64,000 nt of DNA, from contig NZ_JARJBB010000022.1 in NCBI RefSeq assembly GCF_029269835.1, positions 23,482 through 87,481 on the forward strand, in the 5' to 3' direction. The notes under the pieces were generated by a model, which saw only the letters and a list, made by a program, of their open reading frames with translations, was not told where the DNA came from and ran no database searches. The position numbers and the translations under genes are program-made. Within the stretch, counting starts at the first letter, position 1. Each line of letters opens with the position of its first letter. Below, piece by piece: positions 33,601 through 44,419 of this stretch. The stretch is from Streptomyces tropicalis. GTDB taxonomy: Bacteria > Actinomycetota > Actinomycetes > Streptomycetales > Streptomycetaceae.

Positions 33601-35793
33601 GTGGCCGGCGACAAGCAAGCGGATACGACGGTGCCCGCCGAGGCACGGGAGAAGCACGCGCGGCTCGCGGAGCAGGTCGAGGAGCACCGCTTCCGGTACT
33701 ACGTGAAGGACGCCCCGGTCATCAGCGACGCGGAGTTCGACCGGCTCCTGCGCTCCCTGGAGGCGCTGGAGGAGGAGTTCCCGGAGCTGCGCACGCCCGA
33801 CTCGCCGACCCAGAAGGTCGCCGTGGCGTACGAGACCGACCTCGCCGAGGTCGAGCACCGGCAGCGGATGCTCTCCCTGGACAACGTCTTCGACGACGAG
33901 GGCCTCGCCGCCTGGACGGAGCGCGTCGCCAAGGACGTCGGCACCACGGACCACCACTTCCTGTGCGAGCTGAAGGTCGACGGCCTCGCGGTCAACCTGA
34001 CCTACGAGGACGGCCGGCTGGTCCGCGCGGCCACCCGCGGCGACGGCCGCGTCGGCGAGGACATCACGCCCAACGTCATGACCATCGCCGAGATCCCGCA
34101 CCGCCTCGACGGCGACCGCGTCCCGCGCCTGGTGGAGATCCGCGGCGAGGTCTACTTCCCGATGGAGGCGTTCCAGGGCCTCAACGCGCGCCGGGTCGCG
34201 GCCGGGGAGAAGCCGTACGCCAACCCGCGCAACTCCGCCTCCGGTTCGCTGCGGCAGAAGGACCCCAAGGTCACCGCCACGCTGCCGCTGCACATGGTCG
34301 TCCACGGCATCGGCGCCCTGGAGGGCTACGAGGGCCTCACCCGCCTCTCCGGGGCGTACGAGCTGCTGAAGTCCTGGGGCCTGCCCACCTCCCCGCACAA
34401 CCGCGTGGTCGACGGCCTCGACGGCGTGCGCGCGTTCATCGCCCACTACGGCGAGAACCGGCACTCCGTGGCGCACGAAATCGACGGCGTGGTCGTCAAG
34501 CTCGACGAGATCCCGCTGCAGGGGCGCCTCGGCTCCACCTCCCGCGCCCCCCGCTGGGCGATCGCCTACAAGTACGCGCCGGAGGAGGTCAACACCAAGC
34601 TGGTCAACATCCGCGTGGGCGTGGGCCGCACCGGCCGGGTCACCCCGTACGCGCAGGTGGAGCCGGTGACCGTGGCCGGCTCGGAGGTCGAGTTCGCCAC
34701 CCTGCACAACCAGGACGTCGTCAAGGCCAAGGGCGTCCTCATCGGGGACACGGTCGTGCTGCGCAAGGCCGGTGACGTCATCCCGGAGATCCTCGGCCCG
34801 GTCGCCGACCTGCGCGACGGCACCGAGCGTGCCTTCGTCATGCCGGCTCAGTGCCCCGAGTGCGGCACTCCGCTGCGGCCCATGAAGGAGGGCGACGTCG
34901 ACCTGCGCTGCCCCAACGCCCGTGGCTGCCCGGCCCAGTTGCGCGAGCGCCTGTTCTACCTCGCCGGCCGCAAGGCGCTGGACATCGAGCACTTCGGATA
35001 CGTGGCCGCGGCCGCGCTGACCAGACCGCTGGAGCCCGCCGAGCCGCCGCTGCGGGACGAGGGCGATCTGTTCGACCTCACCGTCGAGCAGCTGCTGCCC
35101 ATCAAGGCCTACGTCCTCGACCAGGACAGCGGACTGCCCAAGCGGGACCCGAAGACGGGGGAGGAGAAGGTCGCCACGGTCTTCGCCAACCAGCAGGGCG
35201 ACGCGAAGAAGAACGCCCTGGCCATGCTGGAGAACATCGCGGCGGCCAAGCAGCGCCCGCTCGCCCGGATCCTCACCGGCCTGTCGATCCGTCACGTCGG
35301 CCCGGTCGCCGCCGAGGCGCTGGCCCGGGAGTTCCGCTCCATCGAGCGCATCGAGCAGGCCGGCGAGAAGGAGCTGGCGGACACCGACGGGGTCGGCGCC
35401 ATCATCGCCGCCTCGCTCAAGGAGTGGTTCGCCGAGGAGTGGCACCAGGAGATCCTCCGCAAGTGGCGGGCCGCGGGCGTCCGCATGGAGGAGGAGGGTT
35501 CCGGCGAGGACGAGGGCCCGCGCCCGCTGGAGGGCCTGACGGTCGTGGTCACCGGCACACTCGAGCAGTTCACCCGGGACGCCGCCAAGGAGGCGCTGCA
35601 GAGCCGCGGTGCGAAGGTGACCGGCTCGGTGTCGAAGAAGACGTCCTTCGTCGTGGTCGGCGACAACCCCGGATCGAAGTACGACAAGGCGATGCAGCTG
35701 AAGGTCCCCGTGCTCAACGAGGAGGGGTTCGCGGTCCTGCTGGAGCGCGGACCGGACGCGGCGGCCGAAGTCGCCCTTCCGACCGGCGAGTAG
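33601..35793 (+). CDS. ligA: NAD-dependent DNA ligase
   Basis: The product is 730 aa, starting at GTG behind GGGAGG. It seals nicks in DNA during replication and repair with NAD as cofactor. The adenylated lysine is in CELKVDGLA (Lys125). The N-terminal Ia segment (RFRYYVKDAPVISDAEFD), the OB fold, the four-cysteine zinc site (CPECGTPL and CPNARGCPAQ), helix-hairpin-helix repeats and a C-terminal BRCT domain (LEGLTVVVTGTLEQF) are all present. It ends the operon begun by the LOG-like gene. Confidence 0.97.
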   Translation: MAGDKQADTTVPAEAREKHARLAEQVEEHRFRYYVKDAPVISDAEFDRLLRSLEALEEEFPELRTPDSPTQKVAVAYETDLAEVEHRQRMLSLDNVFDDEGLAAWTERVAKDVGTTDHHFLCELKVDGLAVNLTYEDGRLVRAATRGDGRVGEDITPNVMTIAEIPHRLDGDRVPRLVEIRGEVYFPMEAFQGLNARRVAAGEKPYANPRNSASGSLRQKDPKVTATLPLHMVVHGIGALEGYEGLTRLSGAYELLKSWGLPTSPHNRVVDGLDGVRAFIAHYGENRHSVAHEIDGVVVKLDEIPLQGRLGSTSRAPRWAIAYKYAPEEVNTKLVNIRVGVGRTGRVTPYAQVEPVTVAGSEVEFATLHNQDVVKAKGVLIGDTVVLRKAGDVIPEILGPVADLRDGTERAFVMPAQCPECGTPLRPMKEGDVDLRCPNARGCPAQLRERLFYLAGRKALDIEHFGYVAAAALTRPLEPAEPPLRDEGDLFDLTVEQLLPIKAYVLDQDSGLPKRDPKTGEEKVATVFANQQGDAKKNALAMLENIAAAKQRPLARILTGLSIRHVGPVAAEALAREFRSIERIEQAGEKELADTDGVGAIIAASLKEWFAEEWHQEILRKWRAAGVRMEEEGSGEDEGPRPLEGLTVVVTGTLEQFTRDAAKEALQSRGAKVTGSVSKKTSFVVVGDNPGSKYDKAMQLKVPVLNEEGFAVLLERGPDAAAEVALPTGE

Positions 35794-36051
35794 CGGTTGA
35801 AGACCACCCGTTCGGTGCATATCAGATGCATACGGGTGGCCGGGGCGCATTCGGGCAACCGTCGACGACCGCTGCCCGTGCAGGCCCTCTGCAGCCTACT
35901 GTTGAGACGTGCGCCGGCCGTGCCCAGCTGCGGTCAGGGCATCCCCGTGCTCATCAGGCGGCAGGGGGAAGGGTTTTCGGACGCGGTGTCGCCGGGGCTG
36001 TCGGGCGGTGACCGCGGGGCGTGGGCACCGCCGGCTGTGAGAGGGACGGGA

Positions 36052-38289
36052 ATGGAACCGACCGAGAGCGCCGCCCCGGACTCACGGCTGCGCCGGATGA
36101 CCGGCGCATGGCGGGGGTGGACGGGGCGCACCCCGGAGCGCGCGGGCGCGGCGCGGCGTCCCGGCGGACAGTACACCGTGACGGACGTCCGTTCCGTCCC
36201 GCCGCCGTCCGGCGAGGGCGCCCCCTCCCTCCCCGACGACGGGTCGCAGCGGCCCGAGCGCCGGTCCGTGCTGCCCGCGGCGGTCGTCGCGGCGGCCGCC
36301 CTCGTGCTCGGCGCCGGCTTCGTCCGGGCGTTCACCGGTGACCACGCCCTCTTCCCGTCCGGCACCCCGGGCTGGTCGCTGGCCGTGCTCACCGGCATCA
36401 TCGTCGGCCACCTGGTCATGCTCGGCCGCGCCCGCTGGTGGGGCGGCACCGGCTCGGGCGCCGCGCTCACCCTGGCCGTGCTCCTGCTGCACGGCTGGGT
36501 GCCCGCCGGCATGGTCAGCCTCACCGTCGTCGTCCTGGTCGGCATGGCCCGGCGCCACCGCTGGCGCGAGGGCGTGCTGCACGGAGCCGTCGACATCCTC
36601 GGCATCGGCGCCGGCGCCCTGCTGCTGGGCGCCTTCGGCCGGGTGCCCAGCGTGGAGCAGCCCTGGGACCCGGGCACCTGGACGCCCTGCGCCGCCCCCG
36701 AGGTGCTCCTGGTCGCCGTCGCCTACCTCGCCGTCTCCCGCGGCCTGCTCTGGTACCTGCACGCCCCCCGCGCCGGCGGCCTGCTCGCCGTCCCGCGCAC
36801 CTCCCTGATCCGCCAGGGCCTGGTCGCGGTCGCGCTGCTCGGCATCGCGCCGCTGCTCTGCGTGGTCGCCGTCGCCGAGCCCGTGCTGCTGCCGCTGTTC
36901 TCCATCCCGCTCGTCGCCCTGGACTCCACCCTGTGGATCGCCCGCGCCCGTGCCGAGGAACAGCTGCGCGACCCGCTGACCGGGCTGCCCAACCGGCAGT
37001 GGCTGCTGGGCCGCATCTGGAGCGCCCTGGACGACGCCGAACGCGTCGGTGCCCGGGCCGCCCTGATGCTGATCGACCTGGACCGCTTCCGCTCGGTCAA
37101 CGACACCCTCGGCCATCTCGCCGGAGACCGACTGCTGCTCCAGATAGCCGACCGGCTGCGGCTGGCCCTGCCGCGCGGGGCGGAGGCCGCGCGGCTCGGC
37201 GGCGACGAGTTCGCGGTGTTACTGCCCGTCGCCGACTCCACCACGTCGGCGACCCGCGTCGCCCGCGCTCTGGTCGGAGAGCTCAGCTCCCCCCTCGATC
37301 TGGACGGACTCATCCTGGTGCTGGAGGCCAGCGCCGGTGTCGCCGTCTTCCCCGACCACGCGCTCGACGCCGAGGGCCTGCTGCGCCGCGCCGACGTGGC
37401 GATGTACCAGGCCAAGCGCGACCGCACGGGCGTGGAGGTCTACGAGTCCAAGCGGGACTCCAACACCCCGGACCGGCTCGGGCTGCTCGGCGATCTGCGC
37501 CGTGCCCTCGACGCCCACGAGGTCGAACTGCACTACCAGCCCAAGGTCCGCTTCGACGGGCAGGTCGCCGGCCTGGAGGCCCTGGTGCGCTGGGTCCACC
37601 CGGAGCGGGGGAAGGTGCCGCCGGACGAGTTCATAGCGATCGCCGAGTCCTCCGGGCTGATGCCCCATCTGACGGAGTACGTGCTGGAGACCGCCCTCGC
37701 GCAGGTCGCCCGTTGGCGGGCGCAGGGCCTGTTCGTCCCCGTCGCGGTCAACGTCTCCCCGCGCGACGTGCACACCCCCGGCTTCGCCGGCTCCGTCGCC
37801 GCACGGCTGGCCCGCCACGGGGTGCCGGCCGGGGCGCTCCAGCTGGAGATCACCGAGCACGTGCTGCTGGAGGACCCGCAGCGCGCCGCCGACACGCTGG
37901 CCGGACTGACCGGGCACGGCGTGAAGATGTCGCTGGACGACTTCGGCACCGGCTACTCCTCGCTGGTGCACCTGCGCCGGCTGCCGGTGAGCGAGCTGAA
38001 GATCGACCGCTCGTTCGTGGCCCGGCTGGCGGTGGACACCGAGGACGCCGAGATCGTGCGCTGCACGGTCGACCTCGCACACTCCCTCGGACTGCTCGTC
38101 GTCGCGGAGGGCGTCGAGGACGACGAGACCTGGGAGCGTCTGCGCGACCTCCGCTGCGACGCGGTGCAGGGCTGGCTGGTCGCGGCGGCGATGCCGCCCG
38201 ACGAGACCACGGCCTGGCTGCGCGCGCGGGGCTCCCGCGGCTGGCAGCGGCCCGCCGCGGCGCTGCCCGCGGCCGCGTCCGACGAGTGA
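36052..38289 (+). CDS. rmdB: Membrane GGDEF-EAL c-di-GMP protein, RmdB-like, with a TTA codon
   Basis: The product is 745 aa from ATG 36052 behind GAGAGGGACGGG. Residues about 65-300 hold seven or so membrane helices. GGDEF follows at 383-387 (RLGGDEFAVLL) and EAL at 509-511 (GLEALVRW); DDFGTGYSSL is also intact. Both active sites therefore look usable. The layout and place beside ligA match RmdB of S. coelicolor, known as a c-di-GMP phosphodiesterase affecting development; the name is from memory of that protein. Leu390 is coded by TTA (37219-37221), so translation should need the bldA tRNA. Confidence 0.87.
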   Translation: MEPTESAAPDSRLRRMTGAWRGWTGRTPERAGAARRPGGQYTVTDVRSVPPPSGEGAPSLPDDGSQRPERRSVLPAAVVAAAALVLGAGFVRAFTGDHALFPSGTPGWSLAVLTGIIVGHLVMLGRARWWGGTGSGAALTLAVLLLHGWVPAGMVSLTVVVLVGMARRHRWREGVLHGAVDILGIGAGALLLGAFGRVPSVEQPWDPGTWTPCAAPEVLLVAVAYLAVSRGLLWYLHAPRAGGLLAVPRTSLIRQGLVAVALLGIAPLLCVVAVAEPVLLPLFSIPLVALDSTLWIARARAEEQLRDPLTGLPNRQWLLGRIWSALDDAERVGARAALMLIDLDRFRSVNDTLGHLAGDRLLLQIADRLRLALPRGAEAARLGGDEFAVLLPVADSTTSATRVARALVGELSSPLDLDGLILVLEASAGVAVFPDHALDAEGLLRRADVAMYQAKRDRTGVEVYESKRDSNTPDRLGLLGDLRRALDAHEVELHYQPKVRFDGQVAGLEALVRWVHPERGKVPPDEFIAIAESSGLMPHLTEYVLETALAQVARWRAQGLFVPVAVNVSPRDVHTPGFAGSVAARLARHGVPAGALQLEITEHVLLEDPQRAADTLAGLTGHGVKMSLDDFGTGYSSLVHLRRLPVSELKIDRSFVARLAVDTEDAEIVRCTVDLAHSLGLLVVAEGVEDDETWERLRDLRCDAVQGWLVAAAMPPDETTAWLRARGSRGWQRPAAALPAAASDE

Positions 38290-38311
38290 CCCGGCGCCCC
38301 GGCCGGCGCGG

Positions 38312-38899
38312 TCAGGCCGGGCCGGACGCGGCGAAGTGGCCGACGAGCAGCGCCAGCCGGCGCTGGTGGGCCTCCGCGGGGAGGCGGCCGCTGCGCATCA
38401 GGGTGACCAGTCCGTGCAGTCCCGCCCAGTACGTCTCGGTGAGCAGGGCCGGGTCGTCACCGGGGCGCGCCATGGGGGCGACGGCCTGCGCCAGTTCGCC
38501 GAAGGCCGCGCGCAGCGGGGCCGGCGCCTCGGCCGTGGCGAACGGCAGGTCCACGCGGTGGGTGAACATCGCGTCGTAGAGGGCGGGCCGCCGCCCGCCG
38601 AAGGCGGTGTAGGCCTCGCCCACCGCGGCGAGCGCCTCCTGGGCGGTCCCGGCCGCCGAGCGCGCCGCCCGCAGCTCGGCCGCCAGATCCGCGCAGCCCT
38701 GCACCGCGACGGCGGCCATGATCGCGTCCTTGCCCTTGAAGTGGCTGTAGAGGACGGGCTGGCTGTACTCGATCTCGGCGGCCAGCCGGCGGGTGGTGAC
38801 CGCGTCCCAGCCCTCGCTCTCCGCCAGTTGCCGGGCGGCCGTCACGATCAGCCGCTCGCGTTCCGCACGCTCGCGCTCCCGGCGCGTCTGGATCGTCAT
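38312..38899 (-). CDS. TetR-family regulator
   Basis: The product is 195 aa from ATG 38899. The helix-turn-helix is in WDAVTTRRLAAEIEYSQPVL, followed by YSHFKGKDAI; the N-terminus is a basic helix (RRERERAERERLI). The C-terminal ligand domain (TetR_C_13/WHG type) has LLTETYWAGLHGLVTLMRSGRLP. It is divergent from a DUF4267 membrane-protein gene, and the gap holds several CTAGC palindromes, so it probably represses itself and that neighbour. Confidence 0.88.
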   Translation of the reverse strand: MTIQTRRERERAERERLIVTAARQLAESEGWDAVTTRRLAAEIEYSQPVLYSHFKGKDAIMAAVAVQGCADLAAELRAARSAAGTAQEALAAVGEAYTAFGGRRPALYDAMFTHRVDLPFATAEAPAPLRAAFGELAQAVAPMARPGDDPALLTETYWAGLHGLVTLMRSGRLPAEAHQRRLALLVGHFAASGPA

Positions 38900-38914
38900 G
38901 CCCGGGATTCTATC

Positions 38915-38972
38915 AACGCTAGCCAATCTGTCGACGCTCTGCTAGCTTCGCTCTTGGTTCTAGCGTTGCTAG
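38915..38972. promoter_or_regulatory. Candidate TetR operators (CTAGC repeats) in the divergent gap
   Basis: AACGCTAG (38915-38922) and CTAGCGTT (38960-38967) are exact inverted repeats. CTAGC-GTT-GCTAG (38960-38972) is a 13-bp palindrome and GCTAGC occurs again at 38941-38946. CTAG is rare in Streptomyces, so three copies within 60 bp stand out. They lie between the starts of the TetR and DUF4267 genes. Confidence 0.6.
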
Positions 38973-38995
38973 TAAACACCACTCCAGGGGGAGTC

Positions 38996-39367
38996 ATGAC
39001 CGTCACCGCGTACACGCTCGCCGTCCTGCTCGACCTGTTCTGCGTGTTCCTCGGCTACCGCTTCCTGTTCCAGCCCGGGCCCGCCGCGGCCGGGTACGGC
39101 GTCCCGGCCGACCCGCGCGGCGACGCCCGCGCCTATCTGTCGGTCAAGGGTCTCCGGGACGGCACCTTCGGGCTGCTGGGGCTGGCGCTGCTGGCCCTCG
39201 CCGGGGCCCGCGCCGAGGCGTGGTTCATGGTCGCCGTGGCCCTGGTGCCGCTCGGCGACACGCTGATCGTCCTGCGCAACGGCGGCGCGAAAGCCGTGGC
39301 CTTCGGGATCCACTTCGCCACGGCGGTCGTCGTACTGGTCAGCGCCGGACTGCTCTTCGCGGTCTGA
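38996..39367 (+). CDS. DUF4267-type small membrane protein
   Basis: The product is 123 aa from ATG 38996 behind GGGGGAG. Four membrane helices are visible (TVTAYTLAVLLDLFCVFLGY, GLLGLALLALAG, AWFMVAVALVPLGDTLIVL and HFATAVVVLVSAGLLF). GYGVPADPRGDARAYLSVKGLRDG between helices 1 and 2 matches the DUF4267 family. The function is unknown. It is divergent from the TetR gene and is its likely target. Confidence 0.78.
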   Translation: MTVTAYTLAVLLDLFCVFLGYRFLFQPGPAAAGYGVPADPRGDARAYLSVKGLRDGTFGLLGLALLALAGARAEAWFMVAVALVPLGDTLIVLRNGGAKAVAFGIHFATAVVVLVSAGLLFAV

Positions 39368-39389
39368 CCCGACACAAGGGGGAAGCCCG

Positions 39390-39881
39390 ATGTCTCTGTT
39401 CGTGCCCACGTTCGACGACACCGTGGTCGTCCGCGACGCCGGGGCCGAGGTGGTGGGCGCCGCGCCCAGCACCGTCCGGCTGCTGGCCGACAGCGACGCC
39501 ACCGGCGGGGCGCTGTCCACCGTCCGCGTCACCCTCGCCGAGGGCGCCGACGGGGCCCGCCCGCACCTGCACCGCAACTCCGCCGAGATGTTCTACGTGC
39601 TCGACGGCGGGGCCGAGTTCCTCTCCGGCGACGACGTCGTCACCGCCGGGCGCGGGGACCTCGTGGTGGTGCCGCCGGGCCGCCCGCACGCCTTCGCCGC
39701 CGTCGAGGGCTCCGGCGCCGACCTCCTGATCGTGATCACCCCCGGCGTCGAGCGCTTCGAGTACTTCCGCCACCTCCGGCGCATCCGCCTCGGCGAGGTC
39801 GCCCCGGAGAGCCTGCTGGAGGTGCAGGACCTCTACGACAACCACTTCCTGCGCAGCGCGGCCTGGGACGGGCGCCGCTGA
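39390..39881 (+). CDS. Cupin-domain protein
   Basis: The product is 163 aa, ATG behind AAGGGGGAAG. The cupin fold is clear: GADGARPHLHRNSAEMFYVLDG supplies the His-His-Glu metal ligands, and GDLVVVPPGRPHAFAAV the second motif with its His. The C-terminus is a helical tail (FRHLRRIRLGEVAPESLLE). It may be a small dioxygenase or sugar-binding protein. It follows the DUF4267 gene by 22 bp and probably shares its TetR control. Confidence 0.83.
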   Translation: MSLFVPTFDDTVVVRDAGAEVVGAAPSTVRLLADSDATGGALSTVRVTLAEGADGARPHLHRNSAEMFYVLDGGAEFLSGDDVVTAGRGDLVVVPPGRPHAFAAVEGSGADLLIVITPGVERFEYFRHLRRIRLGEVAPESLLEVQDLYDNHFLRSAAWDGRR

Positions 39882-39952
39882 GCGGGCGGCCGCGCCCCCG
39901 GGCCGGGCGGGGGTCCGGGCAAACCGTTTCACGGTCTCCGGCCCCCGCCCCA

Positions 39953-39958
39953 TAGGAT
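39953..39958 (+). promoter_or_regulatory. Candidate -10 of the gatCAB operon
   Basis: TAGGAT (39953-39958) is a standard Streptomyces vegetative -10, with TTCACG 19 bases upstream. Transcription would start near 39965, about 60 bases before the gatC start at 40024. Confidence 0.45.
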
Positions 39959-40023
39959 TGGGGCCTGCGGCCCCCACGGGCCCTGGATCCACACCACACG
40001 CACTCACCCCAGAGGATCGCTGC

Positions 40024-40320
40024 ATGCCTGGCATCACGCGCGAGGAGGTCGCCCACCTCGCCCGGCTGGCGCGTCTGGAGCTGAAGCCCGAAGAACTCGA
40101 CCACTTCGCTGGCCAGCTCGACGACATCATCGGCGCGGTGGCCCGCGTCAGCGAGGTCGCCGACCAAGACGTGCCGCCGACCTCCCACCCGCTGCCGCTG
40201 ACGAACGTCATGCGCGCGGACGAGGTCCGTCCGTCGCTCACCCCCGAGCAGGCGCTCTCCGGCGCCCCGGCCCAGGAGCAGCAGCGTTTCAAGGTGCCGC
40301 AGATCCTGGGGGAGGAGTAA
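40024..40320 (+). CDS. gatC: Glutamyl/aspartyl-tRNA amidotransferase subunit C
   Basis: The product is 98 aa from ATG 40024 behind AGAGGA. The family start ITREEVAHLARLARLEL and the middle NVMRADEVRPSLTPEQAL, ending in KVPQILGEE, are typical. GatC wraps GatA and GatB and steadies the complex that turns Glu-tRNA(Gln) or Asp-tRNA(Asn) into the amide form. It is the first gene of the gat operon, six bases before gatA. Confidence 0.95.
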   Translation: MPGITREEVAHLARLARLELKPEELDHFAGQLDDIIGAVARVSEVADQDVPPTSHPLPLTNVMRADEVRPSLTPEQALSGAPAQEQQRFKVPQILGEE

Positions 40321-40326
40321 ACAGCC

Positions 40327-41822
<1,496 letters not shown>

Positions 41823-41826
<4 letters not shown>

Positions 41827-42065
41827 GCAAGGCACTGTCCAAGGCCAAGGGCTTCAAGAAGACCAAGTCCGGCACCTACCTGTCCATGGCCACCACCGCG
41901 TTCGGCGCCGTCGCCGTCGTCAAGCAGGTCAAGAAGGCCCGCCTGGAGAACGACACCCTGCGCCTGATCGACGCGGCCGTGTCCGCCGCCGCCATCGTCA
42001 CCGGCATCGCCATCCTCTACCGCGAGCTGAAGCGGCTCGGCGACGACGACGTCCTGCTGGGCTGA
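41823..42065 (+). CDS. Small protein of 80 aa between gatA and gatB
   Basis: The GTG at 41823 overlaps the gatA stop, so it is translationally coupled. The N-terminus is basic (SKALSKAKGFKKTKSGTYL), followed by two hydrophobic stretches (SMATTAFGAVAVVKQ and DAAVSAAAIVTGIAILYRELK). It may sit in or on the membrane. I do not know a family for it. The place inside an essential tRNA operon suggests a conserved role, but nothing in the sequence shows what. Confidence 0.75.
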
Positions 42066-42081
42066 GAGGGAAGTTTTCACC

Positions 42082-43596
42082 GTGACCACCACGACCGACC
42101 TGGTGTCGTACGAGGACGCGCTGGCGTCGTACGACCCCGTCATGGGCCTCGAGGTCCATGTCGAACTCGGCACCAAGACCAAGATGTTCTGCGGGTGCTC
42201 CACCACGCTGGGCGCCGAGCCGAACGCCCAGACCTGCCCCGTCTGCCTCGGCATGCCCGGCGCGCTCCCGGTCGTCAACGCGACCGGTGTCGAGTCCGCG
42301 ATCAGGATCGGCCTCGCCCTGAACTGCGAGATCGCCGAGTGGTGCCGCTTCGCCCGGAAGAACTACTTCTATCCGGACATGCCGAAGAACTTCCAGACCT
42401 CCCAGTACGACGAGCCCATCGCCTTCGACGGCTACCTCGACGTGCAGCTGGAGGACGGGGAGACCTTCCGCGTGCAGATCGAGCGCGCCCACATGGAGGA
42501 GGACACCGGCAAGTCGACCCACGTCGGCGGCGCCACCGGCCGTATCCACGGCGCGTCCCACTCCCTGCTGGACTACAACCGCGCCGGCATCCCGCTCATC
42601 GAGATCGTCACCAAGCCGATCGTCGGCGCCGGCGAGCGCGCCCCCGAGGTCGCGCGCGCCTACGTCCGCGAGCTGCGCGAGGTCATCCGGGCGCTCGGCG
42701 TCTCCGACGCGCGCATGGAGATGGGCCAGATGCGCTGCGACGTCAACCTGTCGCTGATGCCGAAGGGCAGCGACACGTTCGGCACGCGCTCCGAGACGAA
42801 GAACGTGAACTCGCTGCGCTCCGTGGAGCGTGCGGCCCGCTTCGAGATCCAGCGGCATGCCGCCGTCCTGGGCGCCGGCGGGACGATCGTCCAGGAGACC
42901 CGCCACTTCCACGAGGACACCGGGTCCACGACCTCGGGCCGGGTGAAGGAGGAGGCCGAGGACTACCGGTACTTCCCGGAGCCCGACCTCGTGCCGGTCG
43001 CCCCGTCCCGCGAGTGGGTCGAGCAGATCCGCGCCGCGCTGCCGGAGCTGCCGCTGGTCCGCCGCACCCGCCTCCTGGCGGACTGGGGCATCTCGGCCAC
43101 CGACATGCAGGCGATCCTCAACGCCGGTGCCCTGGACCCGATCGTCGCCACGATCGGGGCCGGCGCCGACGCCGCCTCCGCCCGCAAGTGGTGGATGGGC
43201 GAACTGGCCCGGCAGGCCAACGAGTCCGGCACGGCGCTGGACGAGCTGGCGATCACGCCGGAGCAGGTCGCCCGGGTCGCCGGGCTGGTGTCCTCCGGCG
43301 AGCTCAACGACAAGCTGGCGCGCCAGGTCATCGAGGGCGTCCTCGCAGGTGAGGGCGGCCCCGACGAGGTCGTCGAGAAGCGCGGTCTGAAGGTCGTCTC
43401 GGACGAGGGCGCGCTGACCGCCGCCGTGGACGAGGCCATCGCCGGCAACCCGGGCATCGCGGACAAGATCCGCGGTGGCAAGGTGGCCGCGGCCGGCGCC
43501 CTGGTCGGCGCGGTCATGAAGGCCACCCGCGGCCAGGCCGACGCGGCCCGCGTCAAGGAGCTGATCCTGCAGCAGCTCGGCGTGTCCGAAGGCTGA
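42082..43596 (+). CDS. gatB: Glutamyl/aspartyl-tRNA amidotransferase subunit B
   Basis: The product is 504 aa from GTG 42082. It binds the mischarged tRNA, activates the acyl group with ATP and amidates it. Family marks: VMGLEVHVELGTKTKMFCGC with CPVCLG (zinc cysteines), RKNYFYPDMPKNFQ, RAHMEEDTGKSTH and the C-terminal YqeY-like domain (ARQVIEGVLAGEGGPDEVVE, then KVAAAGALVGAVMKATRGQ). It ends the gat operon. Confidence 0.96.
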   Translation: MTTTTDLVSYEDALASYDPVMGLEVHVELGTKTKMFCGCSTTLGAEPNAQTCPVCLGMPGALPVVNATGVESAIRIGLALNCEIAEWCRFARKNYFYPDMPKNFQTSQYDEPIAFDGYLDVQLEDGETFRVQIERAHMEEDTGKSTHVGGATGRIHGASHSLLDYNRAGIPLIEIVTKPIVGAGERAPEVARAYVRELREVIRALGVSDARMEMGQMRCDVNLSLMPKGSDTFGTRSETKNVNSLRSVERAARFEIQRHAAVLGAGGTIVQETRHFHEDTGSTTSGRVKEEAEDYRYFPEPDLVPVAPSREWVEQIRAALPELPLVRRTRLLADWGISATDMQAILNAGALDPIVATIGAGADAASARKWWMGELARQANESGTALDELAITPEQVARVAGLVSSGELNDKLARQVIEGVLAGEGGPDEVVEKRGLKVVSDEGALTAAVDEAIAGNPGIADKIRGGKVAAAGALVGAVMKATRGQADAARVKELILQQLGVSEG

Positions 43597-43716
43597 ACCG
43601 GTCCGCCGACGGCTCCGGGGGACGCACCGAACGCGGTGCGTCCCCCCACGCATGTCCGCACCCGTCGCCCACCCCGGCGGCGGAGGACCGGCACCGGGGC
43701 GCTACGCTCGCCCGGC

Positions 43717-44214
43717 ATGAGTGGACCCGCCGATTCCGACCCGCACCCCGCCAGGCCCGAGGACATCGGGGCCGGGACCGCGGGCGTCCGGGACACGGCC
43801 GGCCGGGCGGAGCCCGCGGGGAGCGCCGCGGAGGGCCGGGGCGCCCGGGGTGACGTGGACGACCGGCACGACCGGGACGAGCCCGTGCAGGACGCCCCCG
43901 GCGACGATCCGGACGACGGCGGTCCGGAGAACGACGGCGGTGACCCGGACGACGACGGCGACCCGGCCGAGGTCGCGCGCCGGGCCCGCTGGACCGCGGC
44001 CGGCACCGGCTCCCTGCTCGCGCTCGCCGGGATCGCCGCCTCCCTGCTGCGGCTCGCCCGCTCGTCGCCGGCCCTCGTGCCGGCCGCCTACGCCGCAGGG
44101 GCCGCGATCTGCGTGCCGGCTGCCGTCCTCGGGATCCGGGGCCGCACCCGCCGGTCCCTGTGGCTGCTGATCGCCGGAGTGATGGTGATGGCGCTCGGTG
44201 ACCGGTCGGACTGA
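43717..44214 (+). CDS. Acidic protein with C-terminal membrane helices, unknown
   Basis: The product is 165 aa from ATG 43717. The first 90 residues are Pro, Gly and Asp rich and look disordered (DDPDDGGPENDGGDPDDDGD). Two or three helices follow (AAGTGSLLALAGIAASLLRL, ALVPAAYAAGAAICVPAAVLG and SLWLLIAGVMVMALG). TACGCT seven or eight bases ahead of the start hints at a leaderless message. No family recognised. Confidence 0.6.
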   Translation: MSGPADSDPHPARPEDIGAGTAGVRDTAGRAEPAGSAAEGRGARGDVDDRHDRDEPVQDAPGDDPDDGGPENDGGDPDDDGDPAEVARRARWTAAGTGSLLALAGIAASLLRLARSSPALVPAAYAAGAAICVPAAVLGIRGRTRRSLWLLIAGVMVMALGDRSD

Positions 44215-44419
44215 GCAGGCGTGGCGGGGCGACAGAGTTCACCTGATTGTCCTGTGAATTGGCTCGCACTCCTGTGAGCAAGCCCACGAATGCCGTAAAC
44301 GATCACAAGGGCCTGCAAGAGTGGCACCACCTTGCTCATGCGTTCTTTGCGGGCCGTTCCGTTCATCGACGACTGTTCCCGGTCAAAGATCCACACATCG
44401 TCCATTCGGGAGCACGTCC

